64,000 nucleotides of DNA from Chryseobacterium sp. SC28 (GCF_003932955.1 NZ_QOVY01000002.1:168154-232153), one strand, 5' to 3'. Shown: positions 44,145 to 53,246, counted from the stretch's first letter. Numbers and translations: made by a program. Notes: a model not told the origin generated them from the letters alone.

Positions 44145-45529
44145 TATTCGTACGCGCCTAACGTTGCAGGATACATTCTTGTAATGCCCGCTATATCCTT
44201 GATTGTAAAAATATTACTAGGCAACTGTGTCCCTTTACCCATTGCCGGCGAGCCAGCCTTCACTCTCAAATTCATTTTTTGGGTAAAATAATTTTGGAAT
44301 TTTGGATCTTCGTTAAAGATGTTCTGCCCGGAAAAAATGATTCCGGCTCTTTCATTTTGTTTTAATAAAACATTCGTGAAATTGCGCACAAACGAGCCAC
44401 CATCCATACTTTTATAAGAGATCATATCCGTTGTATCGCCGTAGATGATAGAATTATTCACATTGAGAATGGGATTTCCTGTAATGAGTTCCTCTCCGTT
44501 TTGATAGAGGTTACTCGCGAAGATTCCCACTGCCGACATCGATGGATTCAGATCCCAGTAGTTGGCAATCGTGGCGTAATTCAGCGTATAAGTTCCGCCT
44601 CCGGTTACGGCCAGATCGGCTTCTCCACAGTTATTCATTACCAAATTATTCGCGGTAAGATTTGCCGCAATGCCGTAGATTCCCACGTTTTGAAAAGTAT
44701 GGATGATGGTATTGTTAATGGTTGCCGAATTTTTTTTCAGTTGAAGACCAACATTTCCACCGTAAATTTTGGCATAATTCATATTGAGAACTGTCGCCTC
44801 ATCCATAGTAATGCCGTTCCAATTGGCGGGCAAAGTGTCGTATTTGGTATCGCTTCTGTCGCCTCGGAAGATGACTTCTTCTCCCAATTCGCCGTACACA
44901 GTCAGTTTAGAATTTTTCTCAAAATTCATTCCGCTGTTTTTTCGGAAATAGACTTTCGTCCCTTTTTCCATCGTCAAAGTTTTTCCTTCTGCAATATTCA
45001 GGTTACCGAAAATCACTTTCACTTTGTCTTTTGTCCAAGTGGTGTTATCATTAATGGATACAGGGTTTTCTCCCGTTTGGATAAAATATTCGGCATCCTG
45101 AACAACCGAAAAGAGCGTCACTTTTTGTTCGCCGGCCGGGGTGTTGAAAACCACTTTATCTTCGGCAATCGCTTCCGGAGCATTGGCCACAGGTGAGATT
45201 TCTACAAAAACGAACAGGCTGTCTTTGCTTCTCAGCGGCACATTTTCGAAGCTGATTCCTGCTTTTCCATCCACATTGATTCTGTAAAGCGAACTGCTTC
45301 CACCTTCCAATGCAATTCTTGGAATCAAAACATCTTTATCTTCATTGTTATAAACCTTCACGGCGTAAGTTTCGCTGCGCATTTGGTTGTAAACGGTGTC
45401 GCAAAAAACGGTGTCTGTGGAGAATCTCAATAATTGAGTGGGCGATTCAAACGATATATCATCGCGATTACAGCCTGCTAAAAGCAAAAGTGACCAAAAT
45501 GCAATGCCAAAGAATATTTTAATTTTCAT
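44144..45529 (-). CDS. Surface lipoprotein with right-handed beta-helix region
   Basis: A 461-residue protein with lipoprotein signal MKIKIFFGIAFWSLLLLAGC (Cys at 20). The region of about residues 190-400 has short Asn- and Gly-rich repeats (NWNGITMDEATVLNMNYAKI, GNVGLQLKKNSATINNTIIH) of the parallel beta-helix kind; the part before it looks like an Ig-like sandwich (VYNNEDKDVLIPRIALEGG). In Flavobacteriia such lipoproteins sit upstream of MazG-like genes. Role unknown. Confidence 0.7.
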   Translation of the reverse strand: MKIKIFFGIAFWSLLLLAGCNRDDISFESPTQLLRFSTDTVFCDTVYNQMRSETYAVKVYNNEDKDVLIPRIALEGGSSSLYRINVDGKAGISFENVPLRSKDSLFVFVEISPVANAPEAIAEDKVVFNTPAGEQKVTLFSVVQDAEYFIQTGENPVSINDNTTWTKDKVKVIFGNLNIAEGKTLTMEKGTKVYFRKNSGMNFEKNSKLTVYGELGEEVIFRGDRSDTKYDTLPANWNGITMDEATVLNMNYAKIYGGNVGLQLKKNSATINNTIIHTFQNVGIYGIAANLTANNLVMNNCGEADLAVTGGGTYTLNYATIANYWDLNPSMSAVGIFASNLYQNGEELITGNPILNVNNSIIYGDTTDMISYKSMDGGSFVRNFTNVLLKQNERAGIIFSGQNIFNEDPKFQNYFTQKMNLRVKAGSPAMGKGTQLPSNIFTIKDIAGITRMYPATLGAYE

Positions 45530-45791
45530 CTGTTTTTCATTTAATTTTTTAAGTCAGATGGAACACCAATTTTATTTCTGCATCCAAGAGATTTGCAGCT
45601 AAGGTGTTTCATTTATCTTGTTTAATCTTCAAAACTACAAAATTTAAATTTTTATTTTGTGATGAAGCGGATATTTCAACATATATTTTATTTTGAATAG
45701 CTATTATCCGATTTCAGCTTCCGATCTTTATATATTTTCAGCTGCCTCAATTGTACTTTTCCGATAAACATGCCTTCTTAATACTTTGAAA

Positions 45792-45834
45792 AACTAACGA
45801 ACATTTGTTAGTTAAATAAAAATGCGTAAGTTTG
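45792..45834 (+). promoter_or_regulatory. Promoter with overlapping palindromic operator before the paa region
   Basis: AACTAACGAACATTTGTTAGTT (22 nt, 45792-45813) is an imperfect palindrome with perfect AACTAAC/GTTAGTT ends. Its TTTG (45804-45807) is a -33 element 19 nt before TAAGTTTG (45827-45834), a perfect -7 box. A TetR-type repressor bound here would block RNA polymerase. The TetR gene is the second gene downstream. The rest of the 366-nt gap (45530-45895) shows nothing else. Confidence 0.7.
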
Positions 45835-45895
45835 TTTAAATCACATTCATCGTATTAATTTTAGAATTAAGTGATTGATTGTCAAATGTTTAAAT

Positions 45896-47977
45896 ATGAA
45901 TATTACGGAAAAACATTTTTTAAACAAAGAAATTTCTCAGACTGACTTACTCAAATCAGCCTATCGTCTGATGTTTACAGCAAAAACGATGACCGATTTG
46001 TTCGAGCAGGAAAAAAAAATCACTTCCAAATACGTTCACGCCACTTCCCGCGGTCACGAGGCAATTCAGCTCGCTTTGGGACTGCAGTTGTTGCCACAGG
46101 ATTTCGTGAGTCCTTATTATAGAGACGATTCTATTTTACTCGGAATGGGCATCACGCCTTACGAATTGATGCTTCAGCTTTTAGCAAAACGAGACGACCC
46201 ATTTTCGGGCGGAAGAACTTATTATTCTCACCCAAGTCTGAGACGCGACGATTTCCCGAAAATCATTCATCAAAGTTCCGCAACAGGAATGCAGGCAATT
46301 CCGACAACAGGAATTGCCATGGGAATGAAATACAAAGAAGAAATCGGAATCGCTGAAAACATAGACGAAAAACCAATTGCAGTCTGCTCTCTCGGTGACG
46401 CAAGTTGCACGGAAGGCGAAGTTTCGGAAGCGTTCCAAATGGCAGCTTTGAAACAACTTCCGATTCTTTATTTGGTTCAGGACAACGAATGGGATATTTC
46501 TGCCAGCGCAGAAGAAATCCGAGCACAAAATATTACTGAATATATGCGCGGTTTCAACGGCATCGAAACCAGAACAATCGACGGAACAGATTTTATGAAA
46601 TCCTACGAAACCGTCAAAGAATGCATCAAAATAATCCGTGAAGAACGCCGACCGATGCTGATTCACGCCAAAGTTCCTTTACTCAATCATCACACCTCCG
46701 GTGTACGAAAAGAATGGTATCGAGATGATTTGGAAAAATGCGCGAAGAATGACCCATTAATCAAACTTAGAAATCAACTTTCAGACATCAGCATAGAAGA
46801 TTCCGAAATTGAAACCATTGAAAAAGAAGTTGCAGAACTCGTAAGAACCGATTTCGAAAATGCCATTTTAGCAGAAGACCCAAAACCGGAAGATGCTTAC
46901 CAACACGATTTCGCTCCAACGCCAATCACCGAAGAAAAAGGAGAACGTTGCCCAAGTGGGAAAATCCCGACGGTAATGGTAGATTGCGCGCTATTTGCCA
47001 TCAGAGAATTGATGGCAAAACATCCGGAAGCCTTATTATATGGAGAAGATGTGGGATTGAGGTTGGGCGGCGTTTTCCGCGAAGCGATTACTTTGGCGGC
47101 ACAATTTGGAGAGAAACGGGTTTTCAACACACCGATTCAGGAAGCGTTTATCATAGGTTCAACAGTCGGAATGAGTGCAGTCGGGCTGAAGCCGATTGTC
47201 GAAGTCCAGTTCGCAGATTACATTTGGCCGGGCTTGAATCAATTATTTAGCGAAGTTTCCAGAAGTTGCTATTTATCCAATGGCAAATGGCCGGTTTCAA
47301 TGATTCTTCGGGTGCCGATTGGTGCTTACGGAAGCGGTGGGCCTTATCATTCCAGTTCCGTGGAAAGTGTTTTGACGAATATCAAAGGAATCAAAATTGC
47401 GTATCCATCAACTGGCGCAGATTTGAAGGGCCTGATGAAAGCCGCTTTCTACGACCCAAATCCCGTTATAATGTTGGAACACAAAGGATTGTATTGGTCA
47501 AAAATCGAAGGCACAGAGAAAGCAAAAACCATAGAACCCGACGAAAATTACATCATTCCGTTTGGGAAAGCCCGAGAAGTTTTGCTTTGCGAAAATCGCC
47601 GGGACAAAGCAACTTTGACCATCATCACTTACGGAATGGGTGTTTATTGGGCATCCAATGCAGCGAAGGAATTTGATGATCAAATCGAAATCATTGATTT
47701 GAGAACGCTCGCACCGTTAGATGAAGACCGCGTTTTCGAAAGTGTGAAAAAACACAACCGTTGCATCGTTTTGACGGAAGAACCTGTCAATAATAGTTTT
47801 GCCCAAAGCTTGGCAGCAAGAATCAATGAAAACTGTTTCAGACACTTGGACGCTCCGGTAAAAGTCGTTGGAGCGAAAAATTTGCCGGCAATTCCTATCA
47901 ATTCTATATTGGAACAGGAAATGCTGCCGAACACACAGAAATTAATTAGAGAAATAGAACAACTTTTGAAGTATTAG
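45896..47977 (+). CDS. Fused 2-oxoacid dehydrogenase E1 (alpha-beta)
   Basis: A 693-residue fusion of the E1 alpha and E1 beta subunits of branched-chain/acetoin-type 2-oxoacid dehydrogenases. The alpha part has HATSRGHEAIQLALGLQL and a thiamine-binding GDASCTEGEVSEAFQMAALK at about residue 168; the beta part begins near 355 with VDCALFAIRELMA, EDVGLRLGGVF and VPIGAYGSGGPYHSSSVE. No E2 or E3 gene is in the window. It may feed acyl-CoA, possibly from phenylpyruvate or branched-chain oxoacids, to the paa genes. I use ATG 45896; an in-frame TTG lies at 45875. Confidence 0.85.
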   Translation: MNITEKHFLNKEISQTDLLKSAYRLMFTAKTMTDLFEQEKKITSKYVHATSRGHEAIQLALGLQLLPQDFVSPYYRDDSILLGMGITPYELMLQLLAKRDDPFSGGRTYYSHPSLRRDDFPKIIHQSSATGMQAIPTTGIAMGMKYKEEIGIAENIDEKPIAVCSLGDASCTEGEVSEAFQMAALKQLPILYLVQDNEWDISASAEEIRAQNITEYMRGFNGIETRTIDGTDFMKSYETVKECIKIIREERRPMLIHAKVPLLNHHTSGVRKEWYRDDLEKCAKNDPLIKLRNQLSDISIEDSEIETIEKEVAELVRTDFENAILAEDPKPEDAYQHDFAPTPITEEKGERCPSGKIPTVMVDCALFAIRELMAKHPEALLYGEDVGLRLGGVFREAITLAAQFGEKRVFNTPIQEAFIIGSTVGMSAVGLKPIVEVQFADYIWPGLNQLFSEVSRSCYLSNGKWPVSMILRVPIGAYGSGGPYHSSSVESVLTNIKGIKIAYPSTGADLKGLMKAAFYDPNPVIMLEHKGLYWSKIEGTEKAKTIEPDENYIIPFGKAREVLLCENRRDKATLTIITYGMGVYWASNAAKEFDDQIEIIDLRTLAPLDEDRVFESVKKHNRCIVLTEEPVNNSFAQSLAARINENCFRHLDAPVKVVGAKNLPAIPINSILEQEMLPNTQKLIREIEQLLKY

Positions 47978-48033
47978 TTGATAGTTGTTGGTTGTCAGTT
48001 GATAGATTGATTATAAATCTTAGTTGAGCGTCA

Positions 48034-48112
48034 GCGCCTTTGTGAACCTTAAAATTTTTTCAATAATGTGAAAAAAAAATCTTTGTGGACTTTGTGTTCA
48101 ATAAACAAGATT
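48034..48112 (+). repeat. Leader repeat, copy 2 (before tetR)
   Basis: CCTTTGTGAACCTTAAAA, then TTTTTTCAATAATG, then CTTTGTGGACTTTGTGTTCA, ending 8 nt before the ATG at 48121. Confidence 0.85.
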
Positions 48113-48120
48113 AATTTAAA

Positions 48121-48729
48121 ATGGAATTAGATTTAATTACAGATAAAAAAATTAAAATCAATAAAAAAGAATTGATTTTATCCGAAGCCGCAACGCTTTT
48201 CAAAGAGAAAGGTTTCGGCCGAACCAGCATGCGCGACCTTGCCGAAAAAGTGGGAATGGAAGCCGCAAGTATGTACAACCACATCAAATCCAAAGACGAA
48301 ATTCTCGAATTGATTTGCTTCAAAATCGCCCATCAATACATTTCCCAACTTCAGGAAATAGAAAATACAAACCAGACTTTTCAGGAAAAACTGAACGCTA
48401 TTATCGGACTGCACGTCCAGTTGATTATCGAAGATGCAGCATCAGTTTCTGTAGCGAACAACGATTGGAAATATTTAAGCGAAGAAAAAAAGAATCAATA
48501 CAAAAAAGCAAGAAAATCCTATGAAAAAAGCTTTGCCAACATCATAGAACAAGGAATGCAAAACGGCGAATTCCAAAAAATGAACGTGTCCGTCGCACTT
48601 TTCACAATTTTATCTTCTTTAAGGTGGATAGAGCTTTGGTACAAACCAAGCCGCGAAATCACGCCACAAGAATTGGAAGATGATTTGAAAACATTATTAA
48701 TGAAAGGAATGCTGAAAGAAGATAGATAA
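48121..48729 (+). CDS. TetR/AcrR family transcriptional regulator (candidate paa regulator)
   Basis: A 202-residue regulator. The N-terminal helix-turn-helix (ILSEAATLFKEKGFGRTSMR then DLAEKVGMEAASMYNHIKSK) spans about residues 19-65; a TetR C-terminal ligand domain follows (ISQLQEIENTNQTFQEKLNA). TetR proteins of this kind often sense acyl-CoAs, and PaaR in other bacteria binds phenylacetyl-CoA. Its place among the paa genes and the palindrome at 45792 suggest it represses this region until an acyl-CoA binds. Confidence 0.88.
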   Translation: MELDLITDKKIKINKKELILSEAATLFKEKGFGRTSMRDLAEKVGMEAASMYNHIKSKDEILELICFKIAHQYISQLQEIENTNQTFQEKLNAIIGLHVQLIIEDAASVSVANNDWKYLSEEKKNQYKKARKSYEKSFANIIEQGMQNGEFQKMNVSVALFTILSSLRWIELWYKPSREITPQELEDDLKTLLMKGMLKEDR

Positions 48730-48772
48730 TAGATAGTAGATTGCTGAATAAACATTTAGCTTAGTTAAGTTT

Positions 48773-48843
48773 TACGCCTTTGTGAGCCTTAAAATATTTT
48801 CAATAATGTAAAAAAAATCTTTGTGCACTTTGTGTTCAAAAAA
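48773..48843 (+). repeat. Leader repeat, copy 3 (before paaE)
   Basis: GCCTTTGTGAGCCTTAAAA, then TTTTCAATAATG, then CTTTGTGCACTTTGTGTTC, ending 6 nt before the paaE ATG. Confidence 0.85.
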
Positions 48844-48849
48844 AATACA

Positions 48850-49932
48850 ATGTCAGTAAATTTTCACCCTTTAATCGTCAAAAAAGTCAAGAAAGAAACG
48901 CAGGATTGTGTTTCCGTAAGTTTTGATGTGCCTGCAGAATTGGCAGAACAGTTCAGATTCACGCAAGGCCAATACCTGACTTTCCGACAAATCAATGGCA
49001 ATGAGGAACTTCGCCGGTCCTACTCAATCTGTGCAAGTCCACACGAAAACGAGTTGAAAGTCGCTGTGAAAAAAGTTCCCGAAGGTCTCTTCTCTTCTTT
49101 TATGAATGAAAATCTGAAAGAAGGCGACATTTTGGAAGTAATGCCTCCAATGGGAAAATTCTACACAGAACTGAATCCCGAAAACAAAAAAACTTACGTT
49201 GCTTTTGCTGCAGGAAGTGGAATCACACCAATTATTTCCATCATCAAATCAGTTTTGAAAAACGAGCCTCAAAGCCAGTTCATTCTGATTTACGGAAACA
49301 AAAACAAAGCGAGCATCATTTTCAAAGAAGAAATCGAAGCTTTGAAAAACCGTTTTATGGAACGCCTCAGCATTTATCATATTCTCAGCCGTGAGGTTGC
49401 AGATGCCGATTTGTTGAGTGGCAGAATTAATTCAGAGAAAGCAAAATCATTCCTTAATAATATCATTCCCGCAGAAAAAATCGATGAGGTTTTCCTTTGC
49501 GGACCGGAAGAAATGATTCTCAGCGTGCGAGACACTTTGGTCACTTCCGGCGTGGATGCCAAGAAGATTCACTTCGAATTGTTCTTCAGCGCAGCCTCGG
49601 CCGAAAAGAAAAAAGAACACGAGGCGGCAATCAATAAATCGGATGACGTTTTTAGCAAAGTCACCGTCAAGTTGGATGCCACCGCTCTGAAATTAGATTT
49701 AGCCTACCACGGGCCAACTATTTTGGACGCCGCTTTGCAAAACGGAGCCGACTTGCCATACGCCTGCAAAGGCGGTGTTTGCGCCACTTGCAAATGCAAA
49801 CTGGAAAAAGGCGAAGTCGTGATGGACATCAATTATTCCTTGGAACCGGACGAGATTGCCGCAGGATTTATCCTGTCTTGCCAAGCGCATCCGAGGTCGG
49901 AGGAAGTGGTTGTGAATTTTGATATAAAGTAA
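48850..49932 (+). CDS. paaE: Phenylacetyl-CoA epoxidase reductase subunit
   Basis: A 360-residue flavin and [2Fe-2S] reductase that passes electrons from NADPH to the PaaABC oxygenase. FAD-binding RRSYSICASP lies near residue 60, NAD(P)-binding GSGITPIISIIKS near 127, and the C-terminal plant-type ferredoxin domain has CKGGVCATCKCKLEKGE and LSCQAHP. I use ATG 48850, which follows the leader repeat; the frame is open further upstream. The last codons are duplicated after the stop (near 49986). Confidence 0.95.
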   Translation: MSVNFHPLIVKKVKKETQDCVSVSFDVPAELAEQFRFTQGQYLTFRQINGNEELRRSYSICASPHENELKVAVKKVPEGLFSSFMNENLKEGDILEVMPPMGKFYTELNPENKKTYVAFAAGSGITPIISIIKSVLKNEPQSQFILIYGNKNKASIIFKEEIEALKNRFMERLSIYHILSREVADADLLSGRINSEKAKSFLNNIIPAEKIDEVFLCGPEEMILSVRDTLVTSGVDAKKIHFELFFSAASAEKKKEHEAAINKSDDVFSKVTVKLDATALKLDLAYHGPTILDAALQNGADLPYACKGGVCATCKCKLEKGEVVMDINYSLEPDEIAAGFILSCQAHPRSEEVVVNFDIK

Positions 49933-50012
49933 ACCAACAAGCCACAAAGTGGCGATATAAACCAGCATGGGTGAAGCTTTATGAAATTGTGAATTTTGAT
50001 ATTAAATAAAAT
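49905..50012 (+). repeat. Duplicated end of paaE flanking an insert
   Basis: The 3' end of paaE (TTGTGAATTTTGATAT, about 49913-49928) recurs at about 49987-50002, again followed by a TAA-type stop. Between them lies about 60 bp containing AAGCCACAAAGTGGCGATAT and CCAGCATGGGTGAAG, which looks like a foreign repeat with a target duplication on each side. Confidence 0.6.
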
Positions 50013-50023
50013 AAAAAATTATG

Positions 50024-50133
50024 GCAGCTTAATCCGCCTTCCGCTCCCAATCTTTTTTGCAGACAATTTGTCTTCAATAGAAAACGAAGTAAAAGCAAAA
50101 AAGGATTTCCGCTCAAGTCGGGCTGCAGATCCA
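50024..50133. repeat. Dispersed hairpin element, copy C (inverted orientation)
   Basis: GCAGCTTAATCCGCC, then CCAATCTTTTTTGC, face GCAAAAAAGGATTTCCGCT and AAGTCGGGCTGC. Read on the minus strand it aligns with copies A and B (AGCGGAAATCCTTTTTTG and CAAAAAAGATT). Confidence 0.75.
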
Positions 50134-50190
50134 GCATAAAAGGAGAGTAAGTCATAACCAATAACGTTAAAATTAATTCTTATATAAGTT

Positions 50191-50308
50191 CACGCCTTTG
50201 TGAGCCTTAAAACAATTAGTAATAAAAAAACTTTGCTGAGTTTACGCCTTTGCGAACTTAAAACAGTAGAATAAATAAAAAACTTTGCGCGCTTTGCGTT
50301 TAAATAAA
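50191..50308 (+). repeat. Leader repeat, copy 4, double (before paaA)
   Basis: Two units in tandem: ACGCCTTTGTGAGCCTTAAA with a decayed CTTTGCTGAG, then ACGCCTTTGCGAACTTAAAA and CTTTGCGCGCTTTGCGTTTA. It ends 20 nt before the paaA ATG. Confidence 0.85.
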
Positions 50309-50328
50309 TTCCATTAAACCAAAACATT

Positions 50329-51288
50329 ATGGAAACAACAGAAATCAATTTAGAAGAACATTTTCAGAATAAAATAGACAGCGAAATCCGCATCGAACCA
50401 AAAGACTGGATGCCGGACGCGTACAGAAAAACCCTGATTCGTCAGATTTCTCAGCACGCCCATTCCGAAATTGTAGGAATGCTGCCGGAAGCCAACTGGA
50501 TTACGCGCGCCCCAACTTTGAACCGAAAGAAAATCCTTTTGGCAAAAGTTCAGGACGAGGCCGGTCACGGTTTGTATCTCTATTGTGCAGCAGAAACTTT
50601 GGGCGTAACAAGGGACGAAACCATCAACGACTTACATTCCGGAAAAGCCAAATATTCCAGCATTTTCAACTATCCAACGTTGACCTGGGCAGATATGGGC
50701 GCAATCGGCTGGCTTGTAGACGGTGCTGCGATTCTTAATCAGGTGCCACTTTGCCGCGCTTCTTACGGGCCTTACGCCAGAGCGATGGTTCGGATTTGCA
50801 AGGAAGAAAGTTTCCACCAGAGACAAGGCTACGAGCTGATGATGAAACTCGCGCAGGGTTCGCCGGAGCAGAAGGCAATGGCTCAGGATGCGCTCAACCG
50901 TTGGTGGTGGCCGACTTTGATGATGTTCGGACCCAAAGATGCCGAATCCGGAAACACAGAACTCTCGATGAAATGGCGCATCAAACGCTTCACGAATGAC
51001 GAACTGAGACAGCGTTTCGTAGATGTAACGGTTCCTCAGGCAGAATATCTGGGCTTGACGATTCCCGACCCGGACTTGAAATTCAATGAAGAAACCGGAC
51101 ATTACGAATTCGGAGAAATCGATTGGGCCGAGTTCTGGAATGTCGTGAAAGGCAACGGGCTTTGCAACAAAGAAAGAATCGAAACCCGCAAAAAAGCTTT
51201 CGATGACGGCGCTTGGGTACGAGAAGCCGCAACTGCTTACCACGAAAAAAGAAAATTAAAAGAAGAACAAAACAGAAAAACAGTTTAA
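50329..51288 (+). CDS. paaA: Phenylacetyl-CoA epoxidase catalytic subunit
   Basis: A 319-residue diiron monooxygenase subunit that epoxidises the ring of phenylacetyl-CoA. Iron ligands fit the EXXH pairs in [19 protein letters not shown] (about residue 70) and [13 protein letters not shown] (about 165). The length equals E. coli PaaA closely. It needs PaaC as its structural partner. Confidence 0.97.
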   Translation: METTEINLEEHFQNKIDSEIRIEPKDWMPDAYRKTLIRQISQHAHSEIVGMLPEANWITRAPTLNRKKILLAKVQDEAGHGLYLYCAAETLGVTRDETINDLHSGKAKYSSIFNYPTLTWADMGAIGWLVDGAAILNQVPLCRASYGPYARAMVRICKEESFHQRQGYELMMKLAQGSPEQKAMAQDALNRWWWPTLMMFGPKDAESGNTELSMKWRIKRFTNDELRQRFVDVTVPQAEYLGLTIPDPDLKFNEETGHYEFGEIDWAEFWNVVKGNGLCNKERIETRKKAFDDGAWVREAATAYHEKRKLKEEQNRKTV

Positions 51289-51333
51289 TATAAGCCGGAA
51301 GATTAAAATCTATTATCTCTAATCTGAAATATT

Positions 51334-51621
51334 ATGCAAAATACAGAATGGCCGCTTTGGGAGGTCTTCATCAGAAGCAGACAAGGCCTCGACCACAAGC
51401 ACGTGGGCAGTCTCCACGCGGCAGATGCCGAAATGGCAATCCAAAACGCACGCGATGTTTACACCAGAAGGATGGAAGGCGTCAGTATTTGGGTGGTAGA
51501 ATCCAAGCACATCCACGCCAGCAATCCCGATGATTCCGAGGCTTTTTACGAACCTTCCGAGGACAAAGTTTACCGCCACCCGACGTTTTACCACGTTCCG
51601 GAAGAGGTGAAAAATATGTAA
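51334..51621 (+). CDS. paaB: Phenylacetyl-CoA epoxidase subunit PaaB
   Basis: A 95-residue small subunit with the family pattern WPLWEVFIRSRQGLDHKHVG, then HAADAEMAIQNARDVYTRR and SIWVVESKHIHAS. It joins PaaAC to the reductase. It lies 45 nt after paaA without a leader repeat, so it probably depends on the paaA promoter. Confidence 0.97.
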   Translation: MQNTEWPLWEVFIRSRQGLDHKHVGSLHAADAEMAIQNARDVYTRRMEGVSIWVVESKHIHASNPDDSEAFYEPSEDKVYRHPTFYHVPEEVKNM

Positions 51622-51632
51622 TCTAATTATGC

Positions 51633-51747
51633 GGGCAGCTATTTCCGCCTGTAGTTTGTCCTGAGCGAAGGCGAAAGGATCCCAATCTTTTTGTCCAGCT
51701 TTTTCAGCCACAAAAAAGGATTTACACTCAAGTAGGGCTGCAGATTC
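51633..51747. repeat. Dispersed hairpin element, copy D, with a nested repeat
   Basis: GGGCAGCTATTTCCGCC and CCAATCTTTTTGTC face CAAAAAAGGATTT and AAGTAGGGCTGCAGA. At 51655-51682 the arm is interrupted by a CTGAGCGAAGGCGAAAGGAT repeat that copy C does not have. Confidence 0.75.
51655..51682 (+). repeat. CTGAGCGAAGGCGAAAGG repeat nested in hairpin copy D
   Basis: TTGTCCTGAGCGAAGGCGAA followed by AGGATC, placed between the two conserved blocks of the hairpin arm. Confidence 0.7.
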
Positions 51748-51774
51748 AACATAAAAAAACTATTGATATTCGAG

Positions 51775-51803
51775 ATGTCATCCTGAGCGGAGTCGAAGGA
51801 TTT
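51775..51803 (+). repeat. CTGAGCGGAGTCGAAGGA repeat
   Basis: ATGTCATCCTGAGCGGAGTC followed by GAAGGATT, directly before leader repeat copy 5. Confidence 0.75.
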
Positions 51804-51858
51804 GGCGAACTTTAAAACATTGTAATAAATAAAAACTTTGCACGCTTTGCGTTCAAAT
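51804..51858 (+). repeat. Leader repeat, copy 5 (before paaC)
   Basis: GGCGAACTTTAAAACATTG, then CTTTGCACGCTTTGCGTTCA. The left end seems cut by the preceding repeat. It ends 9 nt before the paaC ATG. Confidence 0.8.
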
Positions 51859-51867
51859 TCAAAACAA

Positions 51868-52632
51868 ATGGAAAACAATAAAAACAAATGGCTCAATTAT
51901 CTCCTGCACCTCGCAGACACAAGCCTGATTCTCGGACAACGTTTATGCGAATGGTGCGGAAAAGGTCCGGTATTGGAACAGGATATTGCCTTGTCGAACA
52001 TCGCGTTAGATTTGCTGGGAGAATCTTCCAACTACTATCAATATGCTGCTGAGATTCAGAATGGGGGCAAAACCGAAGACGATTTGGCTTTCCTCAGAAA
52101 CGAACGTGAGTTCAAGAATCTGTTGTTGGTGGAAAAGGAAAACGGCCATTTCGGAGACACCATTGCCAGACAGTTTTTCTTCGATGCTTATCATCATTTG
52201 TTATTGACAGAACTGAAACACAATTCCGATTTGAAACTCGCTTCCATCGCAGAAAAATCTTTGAAAGAAGTAACTTATCACTTGAAATGGAGCAGCGAAT
52301 GGATGATTCGTCTCGGCGACGGTACAGAAGAAAGTCACAGCAAAATCCAGAAGTCGGTCAACGATCTGGTGGATTTTACGGACGAAATGTTCATTCCGAC
52401 AAACTGGGAATTAGAATTAATCGAGCAGAACATCATCCCCGACATCAGAACCTTCCAAACCAAATGGGAAACCAAAGTTCGGGAAATCCTGAACGAAGCT
52501 ACTTTGACAATCGATTTCGAAAAATCAAGAAAACTAAAAGGCGGAAAAGACGGTAAACACACCGAGAAAATGGGTTACATCTTAGCAGAAATGCAAATAA
52601 TGCAACGCACATATCCTAATATGGAATGGTAA
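51868..52632 (+). CDS. paaC: Phenylacetyl-CoA epoxidase structural subunit PaaC
   Basis: A 254-residue ferritin-like helical protein that pairs with PaaA but does not hold the iron. Typical: LILGQRLCEWCGKGPVLEQD at about 22, ALDLLGESSNYYQYAAE at about 47, and a FDAYHHLLLTEL helix. The start at 51868 follows the leader repeat; an in-frame upstream ATG at 51838 lies inside the repeat and is rejected. Confidence 0.95.
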   Translation: MENNKNKWLNYLLHLADTSLILGQRLCEWCGKGPVLEQDIALSNIALDLLGESSNYYQYAAEIQNGGKTEDDLAFLRNEREFKNLLLVEKENGHFGDTIARQFFFDAYHHLLLTELKHNSDLKLASIAEKSLKEVTYHLKWSSEWMIRLGDGTEESHSKIQKSVNDLVDFTDEMFIPTNWELELIEQNIIPDIRTFQTKWETKVREILNEATLTIDFEKSRKLKGGKDGKHTEKMGYILAEMQIMQRTYPNMEW

Positions 52633-52675
52633 GATAAAGGAGTAAAGTAAAATTATCTTTGAGTTCTTTGATAAG

Positions 52676-52745
52676 TTTTACGCTTGCGAACTTAAAAATG
52701 TTTTCAATATTGATAAAAAATCTTTGCGGACTTTGCGTTCAAAAG
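52676..52745 (+). repeat. Leader repeat, copy 6 (before paaD)
   Basis: TTACGCTTGCGAACTTAAAA, TGTTTTCAATATTG, then CTTTGCGGACTTTGCGTTC, ending 15 nt before ATG. Confidence 0.85.
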
Positions 52746-52760
52746 GAATTACAATAAAAA

Positions 52761-53246
52761 ATGACAATCACAGAAAACGACTTATGGCAAATCTTAAAGG
52801 AAATTCCCGACCCGGAAGTTCCCGTTCTCAATCTTTTGGATTTGGGAATCATACGCGATGTGAGAATCAATGGCGAGGAAATCGAAGTGGTAGTGACGCC
52901 AACTTACTCCGGTTGTCCCGCTACATCGATGATTAATATGTCGATTAAACTGAAACTGATTGAAAAAGGTTTCAAAAATATCAAAATCACAAACCAATTG
53001 AGTCCGGCCTGGACCACCGACTGGATGACCGAAGAAGGAAAACAAAAACTGAAAGCTTACGGCATTGCGCCACCTGTTTATTCAAAAAATAATGAAGAAT
53101 TATTTTCAAAAACAGATGAGGTCGAGTGTCCGCTTTGCAGTTCAAAACATACCCATTTGGTCAGTCAGTTTGGTTCCACAGCCTGCAAAGCATTATACCA
53201 ATGTGACGATTGCAAAGAACCTTTTGATTATTTTAAATGCCATTAA
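52761..53246 (+). CDS. paaD: Phenylacetate pathway Fe-S maturation subunit PaaD
   Basis: A 161-residue protein. An N-terminal MIP18/DUF59 domain (IPDPEVPVLNLLDLGIIRDV, TPTYSGCPATSMI) is followed by a zinc-ribbon-like end with CPLCSSKHT and QCDDCKEPF. PaaD helps mature the epoxidase, probably its Fe-S or diiron site. Length and order match other paa clusters. Confidence 0.95.
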   Translation: MTITENDLWQILKEIPDPEVPVLNLLDLGIIRDVRINGEEIEVVVTPTYSGCPATSMINMSIKLKLIEKGFKNIKITNQLSPAWTTDWMTEEGKQKLKAYGIAPPVYSKNNEELFSKTDEVECPLCSSKHTHLVSQFGSTACKALYQCDDCKEPFDYFKCH

